A stretch of 64,000 nucleotides of DNA from Tetradesmus obliquus (Eukaryota > Chlorophyta > Chlorophyceae > Sphaeropleales > Scenedesmaceae): positions 3,212,501 through 3,276,500 of the forward strand of contig CP126199.1 in assembly GCA_030272155.1 (NCBI GenBank). The letters run 5' to 3'. Below the pieces are notes generated by a model that worked only from the letters and a program-made list of their open reading frames with translations, was not told the DNA's origin and made no database searches. The position numbers and the translations under genes were made by a program. Shown in pieces: positions 24,280-34,464 of the stretch (the first letter of the stretch is position 1; each line of letters starts with the position of its first letter).

Positions 24280-26648
24280 GGCGCAGCCGCCCGTTGTAGA
24301 GTTTGGTCCGTACTTCTCGCAGCATCCTGTGCGGCAGTATGTTGGGCACGCAGAGGACATACTAGACATCAGCTGGAGCGCAGGTGGGCAGGGTGGGACA
24401 AACCATTTGGGTGGCACTGTGCATCTGCTGCTTGCGTTCTGTGCCGCGTGCAGGCACGCAGCAGCCTCAGGATGTTGCAATGCTACTCCCTCCTGCAGTA
24501 TTTGTGTGCATTGCTGTGCACCTCGCTAGCATTGCTGCTGGGCGGCGCCCCTAATAATGTACAGACGTAATGCAATGTAACAGGCTATGGATGAGTGATA
24601 GGTCTGTATGGCATGCTGCACGTACTAGTTTGCACATAGCAAGCCAGCTGGCAACATAGCATTGATGCTGCTGTGGCATGTGGCGTGTGGCGTGCTGTGC
24701 AGGCGGCTTCCTGCTGAGTGCCTCGCTGGACAAGAACGTGCGGCTGTGGCACCTGTCGCAGCCGGGCTGCCTGCGCGTGTTCTGGCACACTGACTTTGTG
24801 ACCAGCGTGCAGTTCCACCCGCTGGACGCGCAGCGCTTCGTGTCAGGTGGGGCGGCAGCTGCTGCTGCGGCTGCTGTGCATTTGGGATGTCAGCAGGCTT
24901 GGGCGAATTGATGGCTTGCCTGCAGGCCCTGGGTTCATATCTGACTTGCTGCGCTTGTTTCACGTTGTCAAAGCAACGCAGGCTCACTAGGGCTGCTAGC
25001 AGCATGGTCTGCGCCAGCTGTTAGTATGCCCTGCAAGCAAGTAAGCAAGCAGCTGGGGTAAGCGTTGCACTCCTCATTGTTACAGCGTGCTCTAGACCTG
25101 TTGGCAGGCAGCTTCAGCTCTTGTGTTGTGCCACACAGCACACCGCAACCCTGTGCACTCAGCAGCTGTCTGACAGGCCAGCCACATGCTGTACAGCTTC
25201 ACGTCCGCGCCTCTCTCACCTAAACCTGCTTCCTGCTAAATCCACCTTCCTGCCATAACGTACACACAACACCTGTGCAGGCTCCATAGATGGCAAGATC
25301 CGCGTGTGGAGCATTGCAGAGCAGCAGCAGGGCGGCGTGCTGGCCACCGCGCAGCTGCACCAGGACATGGTCACGGCGGTGGGCTTCAGCCTGAGCGGCG
25401 GCCGCGTGCTGGCGGGCACGATGCGCGGCCGCGTGCGCTTCTACGAGCTGGCGGAGCGCAAGCTGGAGTACGTGGCGCAGGTGCGGCTGAAACTTCATGG
25501 CTATTCTGTGATCAGCTGCATGGGGTGTGGAGGCGTGAGGTGGGGCAAGGGGGTGTGCTGACTAGCAGCATGGTTCGGTGTTGCTGGCAGAGCGCAAGGC
25601 TGGAGTGCGTGGCGCAAGTGAGGGGCGCAGCTCGGCGCAGCTCAGCAGGTGTGCAACACGTCACGTGGAGGGTGTGCCTTGAGGGTTGCTGTTGTGAGCT
25701 GGCGGAGCGCAAGCTGGAGTATGTGGCGCAGGTGAGAGGCACGGCTTGGGTTTGTGGCGGCTGCGTAGGTTGGGTGTGCTGGACGATGCGCTGTTGGCTG
25801 GCAGCATGCGCCTCTACGAGCCGGCGGAGCGCAAGCTGGAGTACGTGGCGCAGGTGCGGTGAAGTACAGTTTGTGGCCGCGCAGCTGGGAGGGATTTTGG
25901 GACAAAGACACGCTGTATGTGTGTGTGCATGCTGTAGCACCAACGCATACCTGCAGCACATGAAGGTATGCCTGTCATGGCACGTGCAGGCGTTGCCTCT
26001 GGTCAGACGGCCACTCAATGCCAGTTAACGTGCGCATTGTGCTGCTGTGTGCGCATGCAGGTTGACGTGCGCAACCAGCGCGGCCAGCACGCCAGCGGCA
26101 AGAAGGTCACAGGCATCCACGCGGTGCCAGGCCAGCCTGGGCAGTTCCTCATCACCACCAATGACAGCAGGCTGCGGCTGCTGGACGGCTACGGCATCCT
26201 GCTGAAGCTGAAAGGCCACCGGAATAACAGCACGCAGATACGCGCTGGCCTATCCCTTGATGGTAGCCAGGTGGTGTGCGGCAGCGATGATGGCTGGGTG
26301 TATGTGTGGCAGCTGGGCCCCAAGCAGATGGCTGCAGCTGGCAGCAGCAGGCTGGCTGTTGCTGCACAGGACCTGCAGGGCTTAGCGGGCAAGAATGCGG
26401 TGTATCAGGCATTCCAGGCACATGATGCTGGCGTGCCTGTGACGGCTGTTGCGTTTGCGCCGCCTGGCGTGTGTGATGGGCGGCCGTCGGTGCTGCTGAG
26501 CCACGCAGCGGGTGGTGCGGCTGCTGCTGCCGCAGCAGCGGATGGTGAGGGTGTGGCTGTGCGGCCTGGGTTTGCGGGGCGCACCGTGCAGAGCCTGCTG
26601 GTGTCTGGTGGCTTCAGTGGCGCCATCAAGGTGCACGAGCTGCTGTGA
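22012..26648 (+). CDS. WDR44-like WD-repeat protein
   Basis: Model: join(22012..22053,22251..22340,22469..22533,22731..22947,23219..23823,24034..24383,24703..24846,25281..25480,26061..26648), 766 residues, all phases closing. Exon 2 carries FVIKNLDTGLEMRIDDF, the N-terminal signature of plant/algal WDR44-type proteins. It is followed by a basic AKKASAISKKAVTGIKEA segment, then Ser/Ala/Gln-rich spacer (exons 5-6). WD repeats begin near residue 300: WVVAFSRDGSFLAAAGQDC ending VLRVWQL, VGHAEDILDISWS joined to FLLSASLDKNVRLWHL, TDFVTSVQFHP ending IDGKIRVWSI, MVTAVGFSLSGGRVLAGTMRG, GIHAVPGQPGQFLITTNDSR and LSLDGSQVVCGSDDGWVYVW. This gives a seven-blade propeller. In animals WDR44 binds Rab11 and acts in endosomal recycling; an equivalent role here is inference. 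Decayed copies of the end of exon 8 lie in the last intron. Confidence 0.9.
25587..25853 (+). repeat. Three decayed copies of an exon end inside a WDR44 intron
   Basis: The last about 36 bases of exon 25281..25480, coding LAERKLEYVAQ, recur with their donor at about 25587-25622, 25696-25731 and 25771-25853. The third copy is longest and also resembles the upstream part of the exon. Reading on from the true exon meets a stop at 25559-25561, so the copies cannot simply extend it. They are decoy 5' splice sites produced by local duplication. Confidence 0.88.
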
Positions 26649-27624
26649 TGCTCGTGACACCTCGTTCATTTGGTAAAAGTAGTTTGGTTTCAAAGTAGTT
26701 TTCAAGCTACCATGCAAGCTTTGCGGTACAAAAAATGTTGCATAATCCCGGGCAAGTTCCGAGGCTGCATGTGCCCAGGCCCATGCAGAGCTTTCTCGCT
26801 TATACTTGATCACAGCCACCCTCGCAGCAATAACCATGCTTTTAAAGATTTGATGGTGTGTCTTACGGCGCGCCTCGTGACTGCTGGCAGCAAGCTACGT
26901 GACTGCCACGTCAGTAACCTTGGCGCGATCGATGTCCCGAAACACAGTCAATTGACCTAGGCCAGCAGGTGCATGATGTAGAACATGCCTGTGACTTCAC
27001 GCCTTGCCATGCCCGCAGTGTGGAGTGCGCACCACCATCCAGCTGCTGCTGTCTGCTTCTCTCACACTTGATTGCAGTAAGCGTGGGGCCGCTGGATTTG
27101 GTGCAGCGGCAAACCTGCTGCTGGGAGATTGCTTTTGTGATGAATTGGCAGGAAGCTTGCACGGGCAGGCAGCAGGGGACACAGCAAGCAACCAGCTGGC
27201 AGCTTGGCATGGCTGGTGCACTTTCTGGTGAGCTTCAAGACGGTAAATGCCAGTGCAAGCAGTCTGCCTCATATGTGTAGTGCAGCGGCAGCGATTGGGT
27301 TGGCGCCCAGGACGCAGGCTCTTGCTCTTGAGCGTGGCAAGTAGGTGGCGGGCGCCAATCGGCACGCACGCACCTGCTGGCCCAAACCCATGCATTATCA
27401 ACACTGCACACTACTGTTGCTGCACAGGTCCAAGTTTTACAAGGCGCCTCTGACTGACATGCATACACTGCCATCAGTGCTGCTGCAACTGTGGTCCCGC
27501 TGCACTTGCAGGAACACATGTCAAGTGCACAGCATTTCATTGATCAATGAAATCATTGGACTCATGAGTCCCCCTGAGCAGCCTCTGATGTATGCACATC
27601 TGCTGTTGTAAATGCTGTTTGCAG

Positions 27625-28085
27625 AAAGGCGTGGTTGGAGCTATGCAGGCCGGAGACCGCCCAACCGTTGACCAGCTGCGCAGGGATGCCACAAAGGGCC
27701 TGCTGGCTTTCCTGCCAGCTGCAGCGAGCAAGGTAGCTGCACAGCACGGCAAGGACCACGACGGTGACAAGGCTGTAGTGAAGCGCCTGAGGAGGAAGCG
27801 CAGGGCTGAAGCAGCAGGCAAGAAGAGTGCCGACAGCAGCGCAGCTGGGGCGGCAGCAGGCAGCAGCGTCAGAAGCGGCAGCCGCCAAAGCGCAAGAAGC
27901 AGGAGTCTGAGGAGTCAGAAGAGGAGGCAGACAGCGACAGCAGCAGCAACAGCAGCAGGGACGAGGACGAGGCTGCAGGCAACAGCGATGACATGGATGA
28001 TGCAGCAGCAGCAGCAGCAACGAATGGCAGGAGCAGGAGGGCAGGGGCAGGTAGGAACCAGAGATTGGAAGAGTATGAGAGGTAG
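27625..28085 (+). CDS. Exon-like block with charged C-terminal tail, unresolved
   Basis: After a TTTGCAG acceptor at 27624, one frame reads KGVVGAMQAGDRPTVDQLRR and on into a basic stretch (KRLRRKRRAEAAGKK). From about 27835 a different frame takes on the look of a real protein end: a basic KRQPPKRKK run, an acidic SEESEEEADSDSSSN run, DEDEAAGNSDDMDD, alanines, and a stop at 28083-28085. An intron from 27733 (AAG|GTAGCT) to the CAG ending near 27834 would join the two in phase, but a frameshift would look the same. Upstream exons were not found with confidence (27430-27600 is a candidate). The composition suggests a nuclear or nucleolar protein; I do not recognise the family. Confidence 0.35.
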
Positions 28086-28454
28086 GGACAGGTCATGCTG
28101 AGGGAAGGCCCACCAGCAAGTCAACCTGTTGGTGTTGACGTGAGTGTGTAGTTCATGCAATGGTGTGAGCTGTGGTGTTCAGCGGTTGTGTTTTGTTTGT
28201 GATGGCAGAAGATGCTGCTGAGCATCAAAGCACTGCTTCAGCATTTATCTTTGTGCATGATGCGTTTGCTGTTTGGTGTTTACAGTCGTCTCCTGCAAGC
28301 CTTCACATGCATGCACATTGTGCAGTGACAGCAGGCAGTGGCCAGTCACCAGTGCCGAGGGCGACCACGATTGAGGTGTTCTTGACTGCAGCTGTACTGT
28401 GGCATCGAGATACGCATATAGTGCTTTTTTTACAGCATTTCTGGTGCTGTAACA

Positions 28455-28600
28455 CGTGTCCAGTCGCACGTCCAGTGCTCGTCCAGTTTGACGTCCAGTC
28501 TGCCTCCTCGACGTCCAGTGCACAACTGGACGTGCTCACGTCCAGTCCCAACTTGACGCGCCACATGTCACGTCCGGTTGCATGATGTGCAACTGGACGT
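28455..28600. repeat. Cluster of ACGTCCAGT / ACTGGACGT octamers
   Basis: CGTCCAGT or a one-base variant occurs six to seven times on the plus strand and its complement ACTGGACG twice within about 150 bases, at irregular spacing of 10-25 bases. It lies 235-380 bases upstream of the first aquaporin start. It could be a binding-site cluster or the remains of a short tandem repeat. Confidence 0.75.
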
Positions 28601-28637
28601 GCCTTGACTTGCATCTTGATTGTCTGGTGACTACAGT

Positions 28638-28703
28638 GCAACCGGTTGCCTTGGACGGTCACCGCAACATGCAACCGGTTGCCTTGGACGGTCACCGCAA
28701 CAT
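28638..28703. repeat. Perfect 33-bp tandem duplication
   Basis: Two identical 33-base copies (28638-28670 and 28671-28703) each hold GCAACCGGTTGC, itself a palindrome, and TTGGACGGTCACCG. They lie 130-200 bases upstream of the first aquaporin start codon, so they may be promoter elements. CAACCGGTTG matches a MYB-type recognition palindrome, which is suggestive only. Confidence 0.85.
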
Positions 28704-28834
28704 GCTGGCCATATATTCACAACGACCGGCATTTGGGTCAGTACATGATTGGTCCCTTCCTTTCAGAATCTTATTCTTCCAACTTCAAAGCAGCGCACAG
28801 TCTGCCAGCTTGCTTGCCACCTTGCAATCACGAC

Positions 28835-30660
28835 ATGGCGGACAACCCAAAGCAAAAGCACCGTGGGGCGCATGTAGATGCCGAAACGGTATTTAGCAAC
28901 TACCAGGTGCGTGTCGTGCGTCCAATGCAGCTTGCCAGCTCTGCATATTCTGCTGCCCATTCAACCAGCTGACAGCTGCTGCAGCACTGTGCATCAGCAG
29001 CTGAGAAAGCAAGGGCACATCCCCCAACAATGTGTGGCCCCACAGCCACTTTGATGAGAAACTCTCATTTCTCTTTCAGTCCTGGGCTGTGGGTTCACAC
29101 AGACACATGTGCCGCGCACCTCAGGCTGAACTCCTTGCACTGCTGCATACCGCGTGTTGGCACACCTATTGAAATTTTGCCGCTGCCTGCTGCCTGCCGC
29201 CCAACCCACCCTCACCTTTTCCGCCACCCTTCAACCAACTCCACTCCCGTCACAAACTCTCCCAGGCCATCACCAGCAAGACCTTCCTGGTGAGCCTGAT
29301 GGTGGAGTTCATCGGCACCATGATGTTCACCTTCCTGGGAAGCACCGTCACAGACAAGGTGAGAGACTACTGCCGCTGTTTGAATGCCAGCGGCGCACCG
29401 TCTGCCCGCATCATTGCTGTATGCCGCATGGCTGTATGTTGACCGTGCTGGGAAGCACCGTCACAGGCAAGGTTAGAGGGTTCATGCACACATCTGGCTG
29501 CTGCTGCCTGGCTGGATCGGGCTGCAATATTAATGGATGACCCCTGAGCCATACGTTCAACATGCTGTGTGGCGTGCTGCCTGCCGCTTCCTTTCAAACA
29601 ATCTGCATGTGTGCGCAGTGTGCAGCCTAGTCTCACCAAGCTAGTGGCCTCTAGCCCTGCGCTTCACCGTGCATGCAGCACATGCGCTATCAGAGCGGCA
29701 GCTTGTTAGCCGGCAGCAGCACCTGCATTGCGCCAGACGTGCACTTTGATGTTCAAGGCAGCTGATGCGTTGCTGCGTGTGCTGCTGCAGGTGTTTGGCC
29801 CCTGGGTGAATGGCCTGGCCTTGGCTGTATGGGGTGAGTGCCATGCGACATGCCATGTTACGGTATCTGGCTCCCAGAAACATGTGGTGGCCTTGTTGCT
29901 GCTGATCAGGCGTTGCACGCATGCTCGGATTGCACAGTCAGGTCCCTTGCACCACACATCGCCTGTTTGAAGTGGCATCATATGTATGCTTCTGCCGTTC
30001 TGCACTGCAGTGTATTCTGCCGCCAACATCTCCGGAGGCCACTTGAACCCTGCTGTCACCTTCAGCACCCTCATCTGCGGCTTCTACCCGGTACGGCAGC
30101 GCTGCATTATGTCGACAAAGTGATGCCTATCAATAGAATGTTGGCAAGCTGCCATCCAGCATTCCTCAACTCAAATGTACTACACGAACAGCTGAGCCTG
30201 AAAAGCGGCAGGACGCGTCAGTTGCTGATGTGCAGTGCTGAGCCCTGGTGCTGGGTGTATAATCAATGAAGTGGTGGCATTACACATGTGCTGCGAGATA
30301 AGAGCCTCATACCGGGCAGACGCAGCAGACTTTCTCTGTGTGCTGCACAATTCCAAGCAAAAACATCACCTCAGCGCACATGAAAAGAGTCAGGCTGAGA
30401 CGCCTTCATGTGACAAGCTGTTGTTGCTCGTCTGCAGGTGCTGCACTCCGTCCTCTACGTCATTCTGCAGGTGCGCTCACTCTGTCACATATCCAGTGTG
30501 TTCAAGTACTGCTGGAATGGAACTGCAGCATTACTCATGTGCAAAGCCCATGTTATGCACATCTGCTATGACAGCGCACATGCCTGCAGTGCTAGAACCG
30601 TACCTGCCGCGCCAGTGCACAGCCACGCCAACACTTTTTCAAACACCCGCCTGCCTACCC

Positions 30661-30691
<31 letters not shown>

Positions 30692-32069
30692 GCTGCTCTG
30701 CAGTTCTGTGGCGCCATCATGGGAGCGCTGCTGGTGGCAGGACTGGTGCCAGGCGTCTCTGTAGGCATGGGTGACGGCGCACCAGGATGCTTTGACAGCA
30801 CCATCATCGGCAAAGGCCTGAGCCACAGCCAGCTGTTCGGCTGGGAAGTGGGCATGACCTTCACACTGCTGTCTGTGGTGTATGCCTGCGGTGTGGCCAA
30901 GCCGGGCCACGGCAGCTTCACTCCACTGGCGGTTGGGCTGTCCCTGGTGGCGTGTGCTGGAACAGGTGGGCTGCCACAAAGTGTTTTGGTGTGATTTGAT
31001 TTAAGGATAGTGCTGTGTGTGCCTGTTGCTGTCCCTGGATGCGTGTAGCTTGCTGTACGGAGTCTGCAGCAGAGCTGCTTGTCTCGGTTGCCCACATGAT
31101 GCATTGCCAATTGGTTTAGGTGTCCACAGTCAGCCATGCAGCCACAACCTGGGTGTAGCTGCCACCAGCACACCTGTCAGACATGGGCCTGGTCACCAGG
31201 CCTCCACAAACAACATCACATTTTGCGCGCCTGCTGTACACCTTGCAGGCGGGCGTTGGACCGGTGCTGCACTCAACCCAGCCCGTGTGGTGGGCCCCCT
31301 GGCTGTCTTCAAATGCGGCACTGATGTGGCCTACATTTACATCCTGGCACACATTCTAGCGGCTGTGCTGGCCTGCAGCATCTTCGCCTTTGTGTCTGGC
31401 TGGGGCCCGCTGAGCCCCTTCCAGAGCATGAAGCAGCTGTGTATTCCCTGGCACCAGGCTGTGGTGATGTGGATGACAGGTGCGTTCTCGCAAATCCTCT
31501 TCCTTGATTCACGCACACCGGAATATGCCAGGGATGCTGTAGAACTTGTAACTTGTCTTGACAGGTGGGTGGCGGCGGCTGCCGCGGCTTGATGGACCTG
31601 CAGAGGTCCATGCGACGACAGCAAGGGCACGTCTGATAAGCCAAATGATGTTCAGCAGCTCCGCTGTGAAGGAAATCAGCCAGCATGTGCAGCCGGTGTT
31701 GCGGGCATGCCTCTGCATCTGCATCACAGAACAAAGGCAGCGCAATGTCTCATAATATCCCAGAACACTGCGCAGACCCCTTGACCCAGCTTGCCAAGCA
31801 AGCCTTGCGTACATCCTAAAGGCCTTGATCCTCACCTTCCTGTTGCTGCTGCTGCTGCTGCCCCCGCTGCCGCCGCCGCCGCCGCCGCTGCTGCCGCCGC
31901 CGCCGCCGCCACTGCTGCTGCTGCTGCTGCTGCTGCTGCAGGCTCGCCTCCCAAGTGCCTGACGCATGCGGATGGCGAGCAGACCATCAACGACGTGCTC
32001 GCCAACAAGCCTGGCGGCAAGTGCGCGGCAGATGCGCCGAGGGACATTGCGGCCAGGGACGACGCCTGA
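28835..32069 (+). CDS. Aquaporin / MIP family channel, copy 1
   Basis: Model: join(28835..28906,29266..29358,29791..29833,30011..30090,30438..30470,30704..30965,31249..31479,31942..32069), 313 residues, all phases closing. It is a major intrinsic protein with six spans and two half-helices. The first NPA is in SGGHLNPAVT (82-84) and the second in WTGAALNPAR (204-206), with the selectivity-filter arginine next to it, so the pore is canonical. Loop C is unusually long and Gly/Asp-rich (VGMGDGAPGCFDSTIIGKGL, about 122-142) and is followed by SQLFGWEVGMTFTLLSVVYA. The N-terminus (MADNPKQKHRGAHVDAETVF) and the C-terminal 40 residues are hydrophilic and cytosolic. It probably carries water and perhaps small solutes; specificity is not readable with certainty. 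A paralogue with the same eight exons follows at 34465. Confidence 0.95.
31841..31941. repeat. Compound CTG/CCG microsatellite before last aquaporin-1 exon
   Basis: Runs of CTG, CCG, CTG and CCG again end in CTGCAG at the acceptor of exon 31942..32069. The 100-base triplet repeat forms almost the whole 3' end of the intron in place of an ordinary polypyrimidine tract. The second aquaporin has a much shorter CTG run at the matching place. Confidence 0.9.
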
Positions 32070-34464
32070 GGTAAAACACCGGGCGGGTACCGTCACTGCC
32101 ACTGCCATGGCTTGCCTGATTGACTGTTATGATACTGATGTTGGTGGTAATGAGGCTGGGAGTGGTGATGCAAGGTGAGGCGTCAGCACAAGACAGGTGT
32201 GGTGGGTTGGCAGTGACTGCTACTGCACTCCCTGGCAGGGCATTGCTGTCTTGTTGGTGAATGAAGGGCGGCTGCACTAGTGGCACTTGCACCTGGCTGC
32301 AAACACGCCATGTGCTATTATGGCGAGAACCAAGTTTGCGGTGCTTTGCATTCTGGTGTGTGTAAGCAGACTAATGAAGCGGTCTGCCAGGAGTGTGCCT
32401 GACTGCGGTACTGACATGTTTACAGAGAGTTTGCATAGGTTACATACATGCAAGTGCATGTGCTGCGCTGCCTGCCAACCCAGAGCTGGGTCACCGGCCG
32501 TGGGTCACCGGCAACGGTTGGTGGCTAATATTGCTTGGCACAAAATTACAGTTGCTTGCATGTGTATGCCGTGGCGCTTGGCGCTTTGCAACAAACGAGG
32601 CACTACCTTACCACGAAACAAACAAACGGTATGGTCGTCAGTGTTGCAAGGGATTTGGAGTTGTACGTGGGTTGTAGTGCTTCAAGCTTCACCACTGGTG
32701 TAGGCCGCATTTTGTGCAGGCCTGTGCACTGCGCAAGGCTACTAGCAGCACGAGAATGACATGGATGGGCGCATCTCCGCATGCATTCTGTGGCTGCCTT
32801 TCATTCAGTTTGTTGAACCTGCAGTGGTGGGGCTTTGCTTGCCACAGAAGTGTCCCGTTGGGCTGTTTCTTGACACAGCTTGCCAAACAAGCACGTGGCA
32901 ACGATGGGCACAGGATGCTCGTCACATGAATGTAGTTTGGTGTTGCACGTGTTCAGTCATAGTATGTTGCTTGCAAGGTTGCTCTCCAAATGTCATACTG
33001 TTGATGTAGCTTGGCAAGCCAAATCTGCTTTGTGCTTTGAGGGAGCGCTGCTGGGCGCTGTGATCATTCAGCACATATGGTTGAGCACCACAAGCCGGCG
33101 CAATGCAGCCCTTATGCCTTGGCAGTGCGCATTTTGCTTGCTTTGAGGCTGCACTGCTGGAGCATGCATAGACTGTGTCGCATCCAAAAGCCGCGTTACG
33201 TGAGATGTCTGTGGGGGAGATGGTGCACATGCAGCGTGGCCATCCGCTCGGTGGCAGCGTGCTGGCATGCTGCCTGCAGTTTGCAGACCAGCGTTGATGC
33301 AAGCCACATGCATGTTGCCGCACTTGCATGCATGCTTTGCTTGTATAGCACGTGTGTGTCTGCCAATTGTACTACTGGGTTGCGGCGTACCTGCTGGTTG
33401 AGGTTTGTGCAGCTTGTGTTCTTGCTGCATATCGATCTGCTGTTTGCAGAGCCAGTTGCCATCCTCCTAGACAGCACTGTTTCCAACAGAGAGCGACGCA
33501 GAGCAATTGCATGAGCCTCTGTTGCGACGCCACGTCCTTGTGCAGGTACCAGTGCAGCGCGACGTGTGCCGCATGCTGTTTGCAGCACAATTGTTGTGTC
33601 ACTAGACAATCTGCAGTGCAATTGGCTAGCGGCCAGCAGCTGCAGGCTGCAGAAACACTGTGTAGCACTGATGTGGCAATTATAATCCACTGTTCTTTAA
33701 CTGAAAGGACTGCAAAACTTGGCAACTCTATTATGTGGAGCGACCAGAACGTGTACGCATTGCTGCCAGGGCCCCAGGACTGGAGTGTTGCGGCTGCCCC
33801 GCAGCTGTGAGTCACTGAGCCTGCAGGCAAGCTGGCAAGCTGTTAGCCACAGCATTGCAGGCGTACTCAGCTTCCATCTGTCAGTACATTGAGTCTAAAC
33901 CACACAGTGCCTGTGATATTGCACCGTCAGCACCTCACCAGGGGTGTCCGCAGCAGCAGCAGCAAAAGGTGGTTAGCTCCAGCAGCCACGTCAGCGACTA
34001 GTAAGCCTCACACGCGCCCAAGTTTCGGGCCAGAATGGATCTGGTAATGCTGTAACTCAACAATATGTGTCAGAAACTATTTTTGGGGATCAAATCACCC
34101 CGCTCTTGCGGCGAAACGCTGAGGGCAAACTTCGGCAGCACCACCCGGACGGCTTACATTTACATGCGGTCTAGAAGAGGCATGTCAAAACCATTAGTAG
34201 ATTATATAAAATATATTTGTGTCAAGCAAGACAGCATCAACGTGGTGACAGCTGACATCCGTCTGGAAAGCTGACTCACCCGTGATACGAGCGCCAGTTA
34301 ACTTAGAAGCCGTCATGGCCCGTCGCCACAGACCGCACGTAAGAGCCCATCACTTACCAGTGCAGTGTATATAGCCTGCTGTCGCTTCGTCTGATACGCT
34401 TGTTGGTGCCTCTCAACCGTAAATTTCGAAGTCACCCGCTGAAGGAAAAGCAAGAGAAGGCATC
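32070..34464. other. Spacer between tandem aquaporins
   Basis: About 2.4 kb without a supportable gene. Sequence from about 34030 to 34260 is AT-richer than its surroundings (it includes TTATATAAAATATATTTG) but encodes nothing recognisable. A TATA-like TGTATATAGC lies at 34366-34375, 90-100 bases upstream of the second aquaporin start, and is a plausible core promoter. I saw no leftover aquaporin exon that would point to a third, dead copy. Confidence 0.45.

Larger units (their letters stand above)
26649..28834. other. Intergenic DNA between WDR44-like gene and first aquaporin
   Basis: This stretch includes the WDR44 3' untranslated region, the unresolved exon-like block at 27625-28085, a cluster of CGTCCAGT-type octamers (28455-28600) and a perfect 33-base tandem pair (28638-28703). 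The end must contain the aquaporin promoter; CCATATATTC at about 28708-28718 is a weak TATA candidate 117 bases before the start codon. Confidence 0.45.

Noticed and set aside
33352-33830. Overlapping 152-codon frames on both strands between the aquaporins
   Set aside because: Neither shows motifs, splice continuity or a coding composition; mutual overlap suggests chance.
34065-34274. Short frame in AT-richer DNA as a transposon remnant
   Set aside because: No terminal repeats, target duplications or recognisable protein similarity.
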